64,000 nucleotides of DNA from Mycobacterium sp. PO1 (GTDB lineage: Bacteria; Actinomycetota; Actinomycetes; Mycobacteriales; Mycobacteriaceae): assembly GCF_017312405.1 (NCBI RefSeq), contig NZ_BLTG01000018.1, positions 124,001-188,000 on the forward strand. The letters run 5' to 3'. The translations under genes and the position numbers were made by a program. Below, in pieces: positions 1 through 9,914 of this stretch. A model generated the notes under the pieces. The model had not been told where the DNA came from, did not search any database, and worked only from the letters and a program-made list of their open reading frames with translations. The stretch's first letter is position 1; the number at the start of each line of letters is the position of its first letter.

Positions 1-770
1 ACCTGATCGTGGCTGACGGGGCACGCTCGACGCTGGGCCGCGAACTCGGGCGGCAGTGGCACCGCGAGACCGTCTACGGCGTCGCGATCCGCGGGTACGT
101 CGCCACGCCCCGCAGCGACGAACCGTGGATCACCTCGCACCTGGAGTTGCGCTCCCCGGCCGGCGAGGTGCTGCCCGGCTACGGCTGGATCTTCCCGCTG
201 GGCAACGGTGAGGTGAACATCGGGGTCGGGGCGCTCGCCACGTCGAAGCGTCCCGCCGAGGCGGGGCTACGGCCCCTGATGAGCTACTACGCCGGACTGC
301 ACCGCGACGAATGGGGCTTTGCCGGGGAACCGCGGGCGGGGCTGTCGGCGCTGCTGCCCATGGGCGGCGCGGTCTCAGGGGTCGCCGGGCCGAACTGGAT
401 GCTGATCGGCGACGCCGCGGCGTGCGTGAACCCGCTCAACGGCGAGGGTATCGACTACGGCCTGGAAACCGGGCGGCTGGCTGCGGACCTGCTCGGCAGC
501 GGCGACTATTCGCGGGTGTGGCCTGCCGTGTTGGAGTCGCACTATGCGCGGGGATTCTCGATCGCGCGCCGGCTGGCGCTGCTGCTGACCTTCCCGCGGT
601 TCCTGCCCGCGACGGGCCCGCTGGCGATGCGTTCGTCGGCGCTGATGACGCTCGCGGTGCGGGTGATGGGCAACTTCGTCACCGACGAGGACGACGACAT
701 GATCGCCCGGGTGTGGCGCGGCGCGGGCCGGTTGTCGGGTCGCATCGACGCCCGCCGCCCGTTCACGTGA
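1..770 (+). CDS. menJ: Menaquinone reductase MenJ-like geranylgeranyl reductase (5' partial)
   Basis: C-terminal ~255 residues of a flavoprotein; the reading frame is open at the left edge, so the true start lies upstream. Visible are the ADGARS segment typical of the second FAD-contacting region, an F-P-L-G-N-G-E-V-N-I-G-V-G stretch, and GDAAACVNPLNGEGI, the FAD-pyrophosphate motif of geranylgeranyl-reductase/FAD monooxygenase-like enzymes. In mycobacteria MenJ saturates one isoprene unit of menaquinone. The assignment rests on this family signature plus menG nearby, an arrangement recalled from Rv0558-Rv0561c. The end overlaps the next gene by 4 nt (GTGA). Confidence 0.8.
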   Translation, partial: LIVADGARSTLGRELGRQWHRETVYGVAIRGYVATPRSDEPWITSHLELRSPAGEVLPGYGWIFPLGNGEVNIGVGALATSKRPAEAGLRPLMSYYAGLHRDEWGFAGEPRAGLSALLPMGGAVSGVAGPNWMLIGDAAACVNPLNGEGIDYGLETGRLAADLLGSGDYSRVWPAVLESHYARGFSIARRLALLLTFPRFLPATGPLAMRSSALMTLAVRVMGNFVTDEDDDMIARVWRGAGRLSGRIDARRPFT

Positions 771-1189
771 CGTTCGTGTACCGGGCGCCGATGCGGCCGC
801 GGCGTGATGACCTCGACGCGCAGCCCGCGATCGAACGGGCGCTGACGCACGGGCTGTGCGGGTTCGGCGACGACCCGTCCCCACAGGCCGCCGAGCGGTT
901 CGCCCGGCGCATCGACCGGTTCGCCGCGGCACCGGAGGGGTCGCTGGTGTGGACCCGCGACGGCGACGGGCTCTACTGGCTGGGGCGCCTCGCCGGGCCC
1001 TACTTCTACGACGCGGACGGTGAGTCCGTCGACCTCGTCCACGTCCGGCGGTGCGTGTGGCGGGAACAACCCGTCCTCGAATCGCAAGCGCCGCCTGCCG
1101 TCGTCGCGACGTTCGGGCGTGGGGGACGCAACTTCCAGCAGATCCACGACGACCACGTGGGCGCTACCTCGGAACGGTTGTGGCGCTAG
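767..1189 (+). CDS. Small conserved hypothetical protein
   Basis: About 140 residues starting at a GTG that overlaps the menJ stop (GTGA), so it is probably translationally coupled. The body has a compact beta-rich segment (SLVWTRDGDGLYWLGRL, then GPYFYDAD and a VRRCVW strand) that resembles PUA/EVE-like or Mrr N-terminal folds that read modified nucleic acid. That resemblance is by eye and weak. No signal peptide or membrane segment. Function unknown; co-transcription with menJ is the only context. Confidence 0.6.
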   Translation: MTFVYRAPMRPRRDDLDAQPAIERALTHGLCGFGDDPSPQAAERFARRIDRFAAAPEGSLVWTRDGDGLYWLGRLAGPYFYDADGESVDLVHVRRCVWREQPVLESQAPPAVVATFGRGGRNFQQIHDDHVGATSERLWR

Positions 1190-1208
1190 CCTTCCCGGCG
1201 CAGCGCTG

Positions 1209-1236
1209 AACGCGCGGATTCGGTGCCGCGCGCGTT
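1209..1236. terminator. Possible hairpin between convergent genes
   Basis: An AACGCGCGG arm and a CCGCGCGCGTT arm can pair around an 8-nt loop in the gap between two convergent genes. There is no T tract, which is common for mycobacterial terminators. Pairing is imperfect, so confidence is low. Confidence 0.35.
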
Positions 1237-1307
1237 GGGTCGGGCTCGGACACGCGGGCTCGCGCCGTAGGGACGCACCAGGAGGCCCCGGGAGCGGCGG
1301 GTATAGA

Positions 1308-2366
1308 TCAGCCGAGCGAGTAGGCGAAGCCGCTCACGTCACGCAGAGTGGCCCCGAACACCTCGGGCATCGCGGCGCCGAACAGCAGGTCACCGCCGTG
1401 ACAGGTGCCGGCCACCACGCGCCCCACCGCGGGCACCCCGGCGCGCACCAGTCTGCGGTAGTACTGCAAGCCTTCGTCGCGAAGCGGATCGAGCTCGTTG
1501 ACCGAAATAACATGTGGGGGAAGGCCACTGAGCTCAGCGTCGGTGGCCGCCGCTGCCCAACACGTCGCGTCGTCGGCGTACGCACCGTCCGGGTCGTAGA
1601 GCGAGCCGAGCAGCGCCGCCTGCTCACGGCTGATGAAGTAACCGTCGTTCTCCTCCAGCGACGGCAGGTCCTCGCACGCGTCGAGCCAGCGGTTCGAGAT
1701 GAACGGGCACTGGGCGTAGAAGCCCGCGACCTCGCCGATCCACCCCTCGCGGTTGGCCTTGTGCGCCAATGTCAATGTGAGGTTCCCGCCGCCGGATTCG
1801 CCTGAGACGATGAGGTGGCTCACCCCGAGTTCACGGCGGTGCGCCGCCACCCATCTGGCAGCGGAGGCGCAGTCGTTGAGTCCGGCCGGATAGGGGTGCG
1901 CACCCAATTTGGCGCTGGAGTTACGGAATTCGACGCCGACGACCACCAGCCCCGTCGCGGCGAGGTGCTCACGCAACCCCACATACGCGGCATCGGCGGC
2001 GGAAGCGATCGCCATGCCGCCGCCGTGCAGATGCACCACCGCGGGCAGCTCACCGTCAGCATTCGCCGGCCGGCTCACGAACAGCGTGACGGTGTTGCCG
2101 TCGACGCCGGTGCACTCGGTCGTGGTGGTCGTGACGCCGTCGGGGCGCCCGAGGTCCTCGGCGATCGAGTCGAAGATCGCGCCGATGGCCTGCTCGCTCA
2201 TCGCGGCGAACGCGTGCCGCTCTTCCGCCGGTGAATCGGGGGTCAGCCCGCTCGACGGAAAGTGGCCGTCCAGGCCGAAGCGGCGGAAGACCTCCACCAT
2301 CCGGGGATCGGCACGTGGGTCGGTGCCCAGCGTGGCGTCAGGGTCGGCGAGGCGTCCGTGCGGCAT
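1308..2366 (-). CDS. Alpha/beta-hydrolase esterase/lipase (HSL family)
   Basis: A 352-residue hydrolase of the hormone-sensitive-lipase type. Seen: the oxyanion-hole motif HGGG at about 114-117, nucleophile elbow GESGGG with Ser at about 191, an acidic NELDPLRDE segment and a late CHGG segment that would supply Asp and His. It should hydrolyse short or medium carboxylesters; the natural substrate is unknown. No signal peptide, so probably cytoplasmic. It lies downstream of menG on the same strand, separated by a tandem repeat, so it may have its own promoter. The N-terminus could be shorter. Confidence 0.85.
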   Translation of the reverse strand: MPHGRLADPDATLGTDPRADPRMVEVFRRFGLDGHFPSSGLTPDSPAEERHAFAAMSEQAIGAIFDSIAEDLGRPDGVTTTTTECTGVDGNTVTLFVSRPANADGELPAVVHLHGGGMAIASAADAAYVGLREHLAATGLVVVGVEFRNSSAKLGAHPYPAGLNDCASAARWVAAHRRELGVSHLIVSGESGGGNLTLTLAHKANREGWIGEVAGFYAQCPFISNRWLDACEDLPSLEENDGYFISREQAALLGSLYDPDGAYADDATCWAAAATDAELSGLPPHVISVNELDPLRDEGLQYYRRLVRAGVPAVGRVVAGTCHGGDLLFGAAMPEVFGATLRDVSGFAYSLG

Positions 2367-2471
2367 GAAGGTGACGGTAGCGCCGTCCGCGGGCGGTGAG
2401 AGCGCTTTCGCCAGCCGCGAACGCGCGCCGAATGACGGCCTGGGGCGGCGCGTCGGCGTACAGACCCGCGC

Positions 2472-2542
2472 GCTCGCGGAACTTGGGGGCTCGCCGAGCT
2501 TGGGTCGCTCGCGGAACGTGGGGGCTCGCCGAACTTGGGGTC
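2472..2542. repeat. 35/36-bp tandem repeat at the 3' end of menG
   Basis: Two near-identical units (2472-2506 and 2507-2542), each made of two similar half-units (GCTCGCGGAACTTGGGG then GCTCGCCGAGCTTGGGT type). The second unit runs into the TCA that is the menG stop on the minus strand. One of several arrays in this window that begin at a stop codon. Confidence 0.85.
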
Positions 2543-3254
2543 AGGGTTTGGTGGCGGCGTGCAGGGCGACGATGCCGCCGGTCAGGTTGCGCCACCGCAC
2601 GTCCGTCCAACCCGCCGCCTCGATGCGACGGGCCAGCTGCTCCTGATCCGGCCAGGCCCGGATCGACTCGGCCAGGTACACATAGGCCTCCGGGTTCGAC
2701 GACACGGTGCGCGCGATACGCGGCAGCGCCTGCATCAGGTACTCCTTGTACACCGTGGCGAACAGTCCGTTGGTCGGCGTGGAGAACTCACACACCACCA
2801 GCCGCCCGCCGGGGCGGGTCACCCGCGCCATCTCCCGCAGCCCGGCCTCGTGGTCGACGACGTTGCGCAACCCGAAGCTGATCGTCACCGCGTCGAACAC
2901 CTCGTCGGCGAACGGCAGCCGGGTCGCGTCGCCCGCCACCTTGGGCACCGCCCGGGCCTGGCCGGCGGCGAGCATGCCCACCGAGAAGTCCGCCGCCACA
3001 CACCAGGCACCGGAGCCGGCCAGCTCCACGGTCGACACCGCCGTCCCAGCGGCCAGGTCGAGCACCTTGTCCCCCGGGCCGATTCGCAGCGCCTCGCGCG
3101 TCGCCCGCCGCCAGAATCGGTCCTGGCCCACCGAGAGGACGGTGTTGGTCAGGTCGTAGCGCCGCGCGACGCCGTCGAACATCGAGGCGACCTCACGGGG
3201 ATCCTTGTCCAGCGACGCGCGGTTCACAAGGGCGAACGTATCAGCACCTGTCAT
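2541..3254 (-). CDS. menG: Demethylmenaquinone methyltransferase MenG/UbiE
   Basis: A 237-residue class I SAM methyltransferase that C-methylates demethylmenaquinone, the final ring step of menaquinone synthesis. The opening [20 protein letters not shown] and the SAM-binding loop DLAAGT (motif I) followed by VAADFS are diagnostic of UbiE/Men[18 protein letters not shown] is the usual post-motif region. Length fits the family (about 230). An ATG at 3254 was chosen; internal starts before ASLDKDP are possible. The divergent SDR gene starts 60 bp away, so the two probably share a promoter region. Confidence 0.95.
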   Translation of the reverse strand: MTGADTFALVNRASLDKDPREVASMFDGVARRYDLTNTVLSVGQDRFWRRATREALRIGPGDKVLDLAAGTAVSTVELAGSGAWCVAADFSVGMLAAGQARAVPKVAGDATRLPFADEVFDAVTISFGLRNVVDHEAGLREMARVTRPGGRLVVCEFSTPTNGLFATVYKEYLMQALPRIARTVSSNPEAYVYLAESIRAWPDQEQLARRIEAAGWTDVRWRNLTGGIVALHAATKP

Positions 3255-3314
3255 TCACCTGTGCACCTCGCAGACCGGGAATGCGACCGCCCCGAACGCG
3301 CATTGCAACCGGAC

Positions 3315-4139
3315 ATGAGTGGAAAAGTCTGGTTCATCACGGGAACATCGCGCGGCTTCGGCCGCGAATGGGCGATCGCGGCGCTCGAACGCGGCGACAA
3401 GGTGGCCGCCACCGCGCGCGACGTCGCCACGCTCGACGACCTCGCCGCCGAACACGGCGACGCGCTCTTGCCCATCCAGCTCGACGTCACCGACCGCGAC
3501 GCCGACTTCGCGGCGGTCAAGGCCGCCCACGATCACTTCGGGCGCCTGGACATCGTGGTCAACAACGCCGGCTACGGACAGTTCGGGTTCGTCGAGGAAC
3601 TCTCCGAGGACGAGGCCCGGGCCCAGATCGAGACCAACGTGTTCGGGGCGCTGTGGATCACCCAGGCCGCGCTGCCCTACCTGCGCGCCCAGCGCAGCGG
3701 CCACATCCTGCAGGTGTCGTCGATCGGCGGGATCACCGCGTTCCCCAACGTGGGCATCTACCACGCGTCGAAGTGGGCACTGGAGGGCTTCTCGCAGGCA
3801 TTGGCTCAGGAGGTGGCCGAGTTCGGCGTGCACGTCACGCTCATCGAGCCGGGCGGATTCGCCACCGACTGGGCCGGTCCGTCGGCCAAACGCGCCACCC
3901 CGCTGCCCGACTACGCCGAGGCGCACGAGCGCTCCGAGCAGTGGCGGGCCTCGCGCTCGGCACGCCCGGGTGACCCGAAAGCATCAGCGGCCGCCGTGCT
4001 CGAGGTCGTCGACGCCGCCGAACCGCCGCTACGCGTGTTCTTCGGGGAGCTGCCGCTTCAGCTGGCCCGAGCCGACTACGAGAACCGGTTGGCGACCTGG
4101 GAGAAGTGGCAGCCCGTGGCGGAGCTCGCCCAGGGCTGA
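3315..4139 (+). CDS. Short-chain dehydrogenase/reductase
   Basis: A 274-residue classical SDR. Seen: N-terminal cofactor loop TGTSRGFG (residues about 9-16), NNAGYG, catalytic Ser in VSSIGG and YHASK (Tyr-x-x-x-Lys). Substrate unknown; an NADP-linked oxidoreductase acting on an alcohol or ketone is expected. ATG start at 3315, divergent from menG. Convergent with mgtA, only 2 bp between stops. Confidence 0.9.
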   Translation: MSGKVWFITGTSRGFGREWAIAALERGDKVAATARDVATLDDLAAEHGDALLPIQLDVTDRDADFAAVKAAHDHFGRLDIVVNNAGYGQFGFVEELSEDEARAQIETNVFGALWITQAALPYLRAQRSGHILQVSSIGGITAFPNVGIYHASKWALEGFSQALAQEVAEFGVHVTLIEPGGFATDWAGPSAKRATPLPDYAEAHERSEQWRASRSARPGDPKASAAAVLEVVDAAEPPLRVFFGELPLQLARADYENRLATWEKWQPVAELAQG

Positions 4140-4141
4140 GC

Positions 4142-5269
4142 TCAGGCGGCCTTGGCGCTGCGCGCGCCCATCACCTCGAGGTAGTGCTCGAGGAGTTGGT
4201 CACACACCGCCGGCCAGGTCCGGCCGAGCACACTGCGCCGCGCGGCCACCGAGTACCGGGGCCGCTCACTGAGCAGATGATCCACGGCCTGCGGCAGGTT
4301 CGACTCGAAACCGCTGACCGGCAACAACATTCCCGTGTGCATGGGGGTGACGAGGTCGCGGGGGCCACCGGCGTCCGGGGCGATCACCGGCAGTCCGGAG
4401 GCCATCGCCTCCTGCACCGCCTGGCAGAACGTCTCGTGCTCACCGGGATGGACGAAGACGTCCATGCTGGCGTAGGCGGTCGCGAGCTCGGCGCCGTAGA
4501 GCGCACCGGTGAACACCGCCGAGGGCATCAGCGTCTGCAGCTTGGTCCGGTCCACACCGTCGCCGACGACGACCACCTGGACGTCGTCACGGCCGGCCAG
4601 CCCCGCCAGGCGCTCCACATGCTTCTCGGGGGCGAGGCGCCCGACGAACCCGACGACCGGTCGGCCGTCAGGCGACCAGTGCCGGTGCAACTGCTCGTCG
4701 CGGGCCGACGGCGCGAAGCCGGTGATGTCGACACCGCGGCCCCACTTGTGGACCCGGGGGATGCGGTGGGCGGCCAGGTTCTCCATCGCCGACGTGGACG
4801 GGGCCAGCGTGCGGTCGGCCTTGCTGTGCAGGCGCCGGGTCCACGCCCAGGAGGCCCGCGACAGCATGCCGATGCCGTAGCTCTCGGCGAATCCGGCCAC
4901 ATCGGTCTGGAACACCGCGACGGTCGGGATGCCGAGATAGCGAGCGGCATGCACCCCGCCCCACCCGAGCAGCGCCGGCGACGCGAGGTGCACGACGTCG
5001 GGTTCGAAACCGCGCAGCACACCGACCATGCGCGGCCGGGGCACGCCCAGCGGCAGCGACGTGACCTTGGGGAACATCTTCGACGGCACCCGGTGCACCC
5101 GCACCCCGTCGTGCACCCGGTCGGCGGCGGGTTCGCCGCGCGGGGTGTCCGGGGCGATGACGAGGACCTCGTGGCCGGTGCGGCGCAGATGCTCGATCAC
5201 CCGAAGCACGGAATTGGTGACACCGTTGACGTTCGGGAGGAACGATTCCGCGACGATGGCAACGCGCAC
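4142..5269 (-). CDS. mgtA: GDP-mannose-dependent alpha-mannosyltransferase MgtA (GT4)
   Basis: A 375-residue GT-B glycosyltransferase. The N-terminus [14 protein letters not shown] is the acceptor-side glycine-rich loop of this subfamily; the C-terminal domain has [14 protein letters not shown] and [19 protein letters not shown], containing the E-x7-E donor-binding motif. In mycobacteria and corynebacteria MgtA (formerly called PimB, Rv0557) mannosylates glucuronosyl-diacylglycerol to make a lipomannan-like anchor. Length matches Rv0557 (about 378). Acts at the cytoplasmic membrane face. The upstream gap to the divergent lipoprotein gene is 125 bp and should hold both promoters. Confidence 0.9.
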   Translation of the reverse strand: MRVAIVAESFLPNVNGVTNSVLRVIEHLRRTGHEVLVIAPDTPRGEPAADRVHDGVRVHRVPSKMFPKVTSLPLGVPRPRMVGVLRGFEPDVVHLASPALLGWGGVHAARYLGIPTVAVFQTDVAGFAESYGIGMLSRASWAWTRRLHSKADRTLAPSTSAMENLAAHRIPRVHKWGRGVDITGFAPSARDEQLHRHWSPDGRPVVGFVGRLAPEKHVERLAGLAGRDDVQVVVVGDGVDRTKLQTLMPSAVFTGALYGAELATAYASMDVFVHPGEHETFCQAVQEAMASGLPVIAPDAGGPRDLVTPMHTGMLLPVSGFESNLPQAVDHLLSERPRYSVAARRSVLGRTWPAVCDQLLEHYLEVMGARSAKAA

Positions 5270-5394
5270 ACCCGAACGGTGACATCGCCACCTGTCCCAG
5301 AGGTTGCCGACAGGGGTATGTCACACGAATTGCCGACCATTCTGTTCTTCGCGCAGCAACGTCGTGGGTCCGCCCGGGCGGATACCCTCACTTC

Positions 5395-6096
5395 ATGCGC
5401 ACTTCCACCGCAGCGCTGCTGGTCAGCCTCGTCGGACTGCTGGGCGCCGTCGGATGCAGCAGAGAACTCCCCGGTGTCGCGCGGCCCGACCTCACCCCGA
5501 CACCGCTCTCGGTCACCGAGGACGGGACAGGCATCATGGCCGGATTCGACGACGCGCCCGCCCACATCGAGATCTTCACCGAACCGCAGTGCACCCACTG
5601 CCGCGACCTGCAATTGGATTTCGGTGACCAGCTCGCCTACCACATCACCGTCGGTGACCTGCAGGTCACCTACCGGCCGTTGACGTTCCTCGACGACGGA
5701 GGCGACGGCTATTCAGCCACGGTCGCCAACGCGATGTTCGCGGCCGCCGGTCCCTTCGGCCCGTCCGGCGACAGCGGCCGTTCCCCGGCCGACGGCACCC
5801 AGTTTCAGCGTTTCGTCGAGGAGCTCTACCTCAACCAGGACCCCGGTGGCGCCCCCTTCAGCGGCGACGAACTGCGCGAGATGGCGGTATCAGCCGGCGT
5901 GCCCGAAGCCGTGGCCGACCAGCTGGCGCGTGACCGGTCCGCGGTCGACATCGCCGAGATGAACGACACCAACTTCGTCTACCTCGTCGACGTCGACCCG
6001 GTGCAGACCGGCACCCCGACCGTCTACGACCTGGAAAGCCAGGAGAAGGTCGACATCCACGCCGAGGACTGGCTCGCCGAACTCGTGCACTCCTGA
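5395..6096 (+). CDS. Secreted DsbA-like thioredoxin-fold lipoprotein
   Basis: 233 residues with a hydrophobic leader ending in a lipobox (LLGAVGC, lipidated Cys about 21), then a thioredoxin-fold domain with a C-x-x-C site (EPQCTHCRD, Cys 66 and 69). A later cis-Pro-like GTPTVYD segment fits the DsbA/Thioredoxin_4 family. It is probably anchored outside the membrane and acts in extracytoplasmic disulfide chemistry; the partner is unknown. Nearly touches the convergent Rv0556-like gene (1 bp gap). Confidence 0.85.
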   Translation: MRTSTAALLVSLVGLLGAVGCSRELPGVARPDLTPTPLSVTEDGTGIMAGFDDAPAHIEIFTEPQCTHCRDLQLDFGDQLAYHITVGDLQVTYRPLTFLDDGGDGYSATVANAMFAAAGPFGPSGDSGRSPADGTQFQRFVEELYLNQDPGGAPFSGDELREMAVSAGVPEAVADQLARDRSAVDIAEMNDTNFVYLVDVDPVQTGTPTVYDLESQEKVDIHAEDWLAELVHS

Positions 6097-6097
6097 G

Positions 6098-6613
6098 TCA
6101 CACGGTGCTCGCGCGCCGGTCGAGCCGGCGTTCCACCAGCGTCGTCACACCCAGCGCGGCGCCGGCGACGAGCCAGCCGACCACCGCGATCGAGCCGGCG
6201 GGAATGATCGCCAGCGCGGCGTTGCGGTCGCGGACCCGGACCAGGTCGGGGTCGTTGACGTCGTACTCGACGTAGATCCGCATCCCGTCGTCGAGCTTCG
6301 AGGGGTACAGCACCCCCAGTTCCGGCCGGTAGGTGATGCGGTCAGGGGTGACGAACTCGATCGTCGAGCGGCGATCGCCGGCGTCGAGCACGGTGGCCTC
6401 GGCCACCCCCATGTTGCGTTCGATCTGGCGGTCGTTGCGCCAGGCACCCAGCACCAGCAGCACCGACTGCAGCGTCACCAGGCACGCCGCCACCACGATT
6501 CCGATGCGGATGCGCCGCAGCATGCGCCCGGCCCGGGTCTCCCCCGGTTCGCCGTGCAGGTGCGGGCGCACCACCTCCCACACCGGCCGCAGCCGCTCGA
6601 GCAGCTGTTTCAC
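6098..6613 (-). CDS. DUF3592-type membrane protein (Rv0556-like)
   Basis: 171 residues, with one membrane segment after about 35 residues ([21 protein letters not shown]), a soluble domain with [19 protein letters not shown] and [14 protein letters not shown], and a second membrane segment near the C-terminus. This is the DUF3592 layout. The GTG start overlaps the menD stop (GTGA), giving the same length as I recall for Rv0556. Co-transcription with menD is conserved, but its function is unknown. Confidence 0.85.
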   Translation of the reverse strand: MKQLLERLRPVWEVVRPHLHGEPGETRAGRMLRRIRIGIVVAACLVTLQSVLLVLGAWRNDRQIERNMGVAEATVLDAGDRRSTIEFVTPDRITYRPELGVLYPSKLDDGMRIYVEYDVNDPDLVRVRDRNAALAIIPAGSIAVVGWLVAGAALGVTTLVERRLDRRASTV

Positions 6614-8253
6614 AGACTCGCCTTGATCGCGGCGTGCAGGGCGCGCAGCGAGGACCTGTCGGCCTTCACCTCCAGCACCCGCATGCCGTCCTGCGGCTCG
6701 TCGAGCGCGCCGGCCAACTCGCCGATCTCGATCTGGCGGCTGTCGACGTGGTAGGCGCGGCACAGCGCGCCGACGTCGACGTCGTGCGGGGTGCCGAAGA
6801 TCCGCGACGAGACGTCGGAGAACCGCGGGTCACCCTGTTCGAGCAGCTCGAAGATGCCGCCGCCGTTGTCGTTGGACACCACGATGGTCAGGGCGCGCGG
6901 CGTGGGTTCGGTCGGCCCGATCAGCAGGCCCGAGCTGTCGTGCACGAAGGTCAGGTCACCGAGCAGCGCGACCGTGCGGCCACCGTGGGCCGCCTCGTAG
7001 GCCAGCGCCGCGCCGATCGCCGTGGACACGGTGCCGTCGATGCCCGCCACCCCACGGTTGGAGCGCACCCGCACCTCCGGCGTCGTCAACCCGACCAACG
7101 CGAGGTCGCGAACCGGGTTTGAGGCCCCCAACACCAGCTGATCGCCGGGGCGCACCGCGCCGGCCACCGCCGCCGCGACATGCAGGCCGGTCGTCAAGGG
7201 ATGCTCGGCCAACTGTCCGCGAACCGCGTCGACGGCGTGGCGGTTGACCTCCGCGCAGCGGCGCAGCCAGTCCGGCGACGGTTCCCCCGAGGTGACGGCA
7301 CGGGTGCCGGTGGCCTGCGAGTTCCCGGACACGTCCGGCCACCGGGGTCCGGTGGTCAGCGCGAACACCGGAACCGAGGGATCGGCCAGCAGCGCCGACA
7401 CCGGCCGGTGCAGGGTCGGCCGGCCGGCCATGATGACCTGCTTGGGGCGCAGCAGCCGCAGCGCCAGCGGGTGCAGCGGGTTCTGCGCGCGCGGGGCTGT
7501 GGGCTCGGCGACGGTGGGCAGGTGAGCCAGGTTCGGGTGGGCGCCCGCGCCGTGGCCCGCGATGACGACGGTGTCGGGGCCGAGGTCGATGTCGAGCGGC
7601 TGGTCGAAGCTGACCGGCGGGGTGTAGGTCCACGGGCGGCCGTGCGGACGGCCGTCGGGGGCATAGGGCCCGTCCGGGCTGGCGTCGGGCACCAGCGGTT
7701 CGCGCAGCGGGATGTCGAACTGCACCGGCCCGGCGTTGGCGGTGCGGGAGCCGGTGGCGGCCACCAGCACCCGGCAGGTCGCCGAGCGCCACTGTGCGTT
7801 GAGGGACTCCATGTCCTCGGCGTGCTCGGCCAGGCCCAGGCTGATGTTGGCGCGCACCTGGTTGCCGAAGTAGCCGAGCTGCTCGAAGGTCTGGTTGGCG
7901 CCGGTGCCGAGCAGTTCGTAGGGCCGGTTGGCGCTGAGCACGACCAGCGGAACCCGTGCGTAGTTGGCCTCCACGACCGCCGGGCCCAGGTTGGCCACCG
8001 CGGTACCCGAGGTCATCGCCACACACACCGGGGCCTGGTTCGCCCCGCCGCCCTGGGCCAGGCCGATGGCGAGGAAGCCCGCCGTGCGTTCGTCGATGCG
8101 CACGTGCAACCGCAGGCGTCCGGCGCGGTCGGCGTCGTGCAGCGCGAAGGCCAGCGGCGCGTTGCGCGACCCGGGGCACAACACGACGTCGCGGACGCCG
8201 CCGCGGATCAGTTCGTCGACGACTACGCGGGCCTGTGTCGTCGAGGGGTTCAC
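6610..8253 (-). CDS. menD: SEPHCHC synthase MenD
   Basis: A 547-residue thiamine-diphosphate enzyme that joins succinic semialdehyde-ThDP (from 2-oxoglutarate) to isochorismate, the first committed menaquinone step. Seen: [17 protein letters not shown] near the N-terminus, RIDERTAGF containing the ThDP-activating Glu, central [15 protein letters not shown], and C-terminal [12 protein letters not shown] with [10 protein letters not shown], the Mg/ThDP-binding region. The GTG start at 8253 lies just after the bpoC stop (2 nt gap) and gives the normal family length (about 550). Confidence 0.97.
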   Translation of the reverse strand: MNPSTTQARVVVDELIRGGVRDVVLCPGSRNAPLAFALHDADRAGRLRLHVRIDERTAGFLAIGLAQGGGANQAPVCVAMTSGTAVANLGPAVVEANYARVPLVVLSANRPYELLGTGANQTFEQLGYFGNQVRANISLGLAEHAEDMESLNAQWRSATCRVLVAATGSRTANAGPVQFDIPLREPLVPDASPDGPYAPDGRPHGRPWTYTPPVSFDQPLDIDLGPDTVVIAGHGAGAHPNLAHLPTVAEPTAPRAQNPLHPLALRLLRPKQVIMAGRPTLHRPVSALLADPSVPVFALTTGPRWPDVSGNSQATGTRAVTSGEPSPDWLRRCAEVNRHAVDAVRGQLAEHPLTTGLHVAAAVAGAVRPGDQLVLGASNPVRDLALVGLTTPEVRVRSNRGVAGIDGTVSTAIGAALAYEAAHGGRTVALLGDLTFVHDSSGLLIGPTEPTPRALTIVVSNDNGGGIFELLEQGDPRFSDVSSRIFGTPHDVDVGALCRAYHVDSRQIEIGELAGALDEPQDGMRVLEVKADRSSLRALHAAIKASL

Positions 8254-8255
8254 CC

Positions 8256-9038
8256 CTACAGGGTATCGGCGAAGAATTCGAGGATCGCGGTGTTGACGAC
8301 CTGGGGCTTCTCGATGAACCCGAGGTGGCCGGCGTCGGGGATCTCGAGGAATCTGCCGTTGGGCAGCGCGTTGGCGACCTCCCGCCCCAGGTGGGCGGGC
8401 AGCACGATGTCGTCGGCGAACCCGATCACCAGCGCCGGGGTCGTGACGTTCTGGTAGACGGGCAGCCGGCTGCTCTGCGGGGCGATCGACAGCTGGGTGT
8501 GTATCCCCGGCGTGGGCTTCTGCGGCCACATCGTGAACATGTCGATCCAGTCCCGCACCGTATTGTCGTCGTTCAGCGTCTTCGGCGAAAAGCTCTCCAG
8601 CAGGCGCAGTTTGGCCTCGTACTCGACGGGCAGCTGCACGCCGGAGCGGGCCATCGCCAGCTCGCCGGACCAGAAGAACTCGCGGGCGCGGTCGTGGCGG
8701 CCCCGGGTGGCCATCAGTACCGCCGAGTGGACCAGTTCCGGGCGGGCCACCATCAGCTCCTGGGCGATGTAGGAGCCCATCGACACCCCAACCAGACGCA
8801 CCGGCGCCAGCCCGAGTTGCTCGATCAGTGCGACGGTGTCGGCGACCATCGTCTCGGTGGTGAACCCATCGGCGTTCTCGGTGGCGCCGATGCCGCGGTT
8901 GTCGAACGTCACACACCGGTAACCCGCGCGGGTGAACACCGGTACCTGGTGCAGATGCCAGGTTCGCCCGGCCCCGCCGCGGCCTGCGATGAACAGGACC
9001 GCCGGGCCGGAGCCGCGGTCGTCATAGGCCAAATTCAC
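8256..9038 (-). CDS. bpoC: Alpha/beta hydrolase BpoC (peroxidase-like)
   Basis: A 260-residue alpha/beta-hydrolase. Oxyanion segment [10 protein letters not shown], nucleophile elbow GVSMGS, acid FADDIVLP and His in [11 protein letters not shown] are all present. Annotated in M. tuberculosis as the putative non-haem bromoperoxidase BpoC (Rv0554), which also lies between menC and menD; that conserved position suggests a menaquinone-related hydrolase role (for example a MenH-like step), but this is inference. Probably one transcript with menD. Confidence 0.88.
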   Translation of the reverse strand: MNLAYDDRGSGPAVLFIAGRGGAGRTWHLHQVPVFTRAGYRCVTFDNRGIGATENADGFTTETMVADTVALIEQLGLAPVRLVGVSMGSYIAQELMVARPELVHSAVLMATRGRHDRAREFFWSGELAMARSGVQLPVEYEAKLRLLESFSPKTLNDDNTVRDWIDMFTMWPQKPTPGIHTQLSIAPQSSRLPVYQNVTTPALVIGFADDIVLPAHLGREVANALPNGRFLEIPDAGHLGFIEKPQVVNTAILEFFADTL

Positions 9039-9100
9039 GCCGTCGACGCTACGTCGATCCCCGTTGAGACTGCATCCAGGGTGGAAAAGTGCGAGAAAAG

Positions 9101-9191
9101 TGCGCGCTCACCGCAGTATCAACGATCAGCGACGCGCTCAGGCCAGTCTCGGCGATCAGCGACGCGCTCAGCCCAGACTCGGCGATCAGCG
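9101..9191. repeat. 30-bp tandem repeat covering a gene end
   Basis: Two full 30-bp units (9123-9152 and 9153-9182), a degenerate partial unit before them, and a third partial unit (CGATCAGCG) that contains the stop codon of the DJ-1 gene on the minus strand. Units differ at only a few positions. Confidence 0.85.
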
Positions 9192-9902
9192 GCGGGCCCG
9201 GCGCACGCGGGCCAGTGCCGCATCCCACAGCAGCCCGGTCGAGGCCGCCAGCGCGGCGGGGGTCGCCAACTGGCGGCCCATCATCGCGGTGGCGGTCGCC
9301 TTGGTGGCCGCCGAGGCCTTCGACATGTGCCCGGAATCGAACGGCGGCTTTGGGTCGTACTCCATCGACAGCTGGATGGCCTTGGCCTTCGCCTCACCAC
9401 CGATCCGCCCGGCCAGCCACAGCCCCAGGTCGATGCCGGCCGACACCCCGGCCGCGGTGACGATCCGCTCGCCGGCATCGACAATGCGCTCATCCCCCAC
9501 CGGCTCCACGCCGAACGTGCGCAGCACCGGCAGCGCCGCCCAGTGCGACGTCGCCCGTTTACCCTCGAGCAGCCCGGCCGCGGCCAGGATCACCGAGCCC
9601 GAGCACACCGATGTCGTCCACTGCGTGCTCTGGTGCACCCGGCGCACCCAGTCGAGGACCTTCTCGTCGCGGGCGTGCTGCAGCGTCGAGAAACCGCCCG
9701 GCACCAGCACGAGATCCGGGGCGGGTGTTTCGTCGAACGAGTGGGTGGCCCCGACCACCAACACGCCGGAATCGGCGGTGACCGGCCCGGGTTCGTGCCA
9801 GACGAACCGGACGTCGGCATCGGGAAGGTAGTGCAGGCTCTCGTAGGGTCCGATGAAGTCCAGGGCGGTGAATCCGGGGTAGAGCATGATCGCGATCTGC
9901 AT
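9186..9902 (-). CDS. DJ-1/PfpI family protein (isonitrile hydratase-like)
   Basis: 238 residues with the class I glutamine-amidotransferase-like fold: N-terminal MLYPGFTALDFIGPYE, VLVPGGF, and the nucleophile elbow SVCSGS with the reactive Cys, then SHWAAL. This is the layout of isonitrile hydratase/ThiJ-like proteins without a DNA-binding domain. Substrate unknown. It lies immediately downstream of a full-length GlxA-type regulator with the same domain (12-nt gap), so the pair is likely one operon in which the enzyme and its sensor share ancestry. Confidence 0.85.
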   Translation of the reverse strand: MQIAIMLYPGFTALDFIGPYESLHYLPDADVRFVWHEPGPVTADSGVLVVGATHSFDETPAPDLVLVPGGFSTLQHARDEKVLDWVRRVHQSTQWTTSVCSGSVILAAAGLLEGKRATSHWAALPVLRTFGVEPVGDERIVDAGERIVTAAGVSAGIDLGLWLAGRIGGEAKAKAIQLSMEYDPKPPFDSGHMSKASAATKATATAMMGRQLATPAALAASTGLLWDAALARVRRARR

Positions 9903-9914
9903 GGGTTCTCCTTA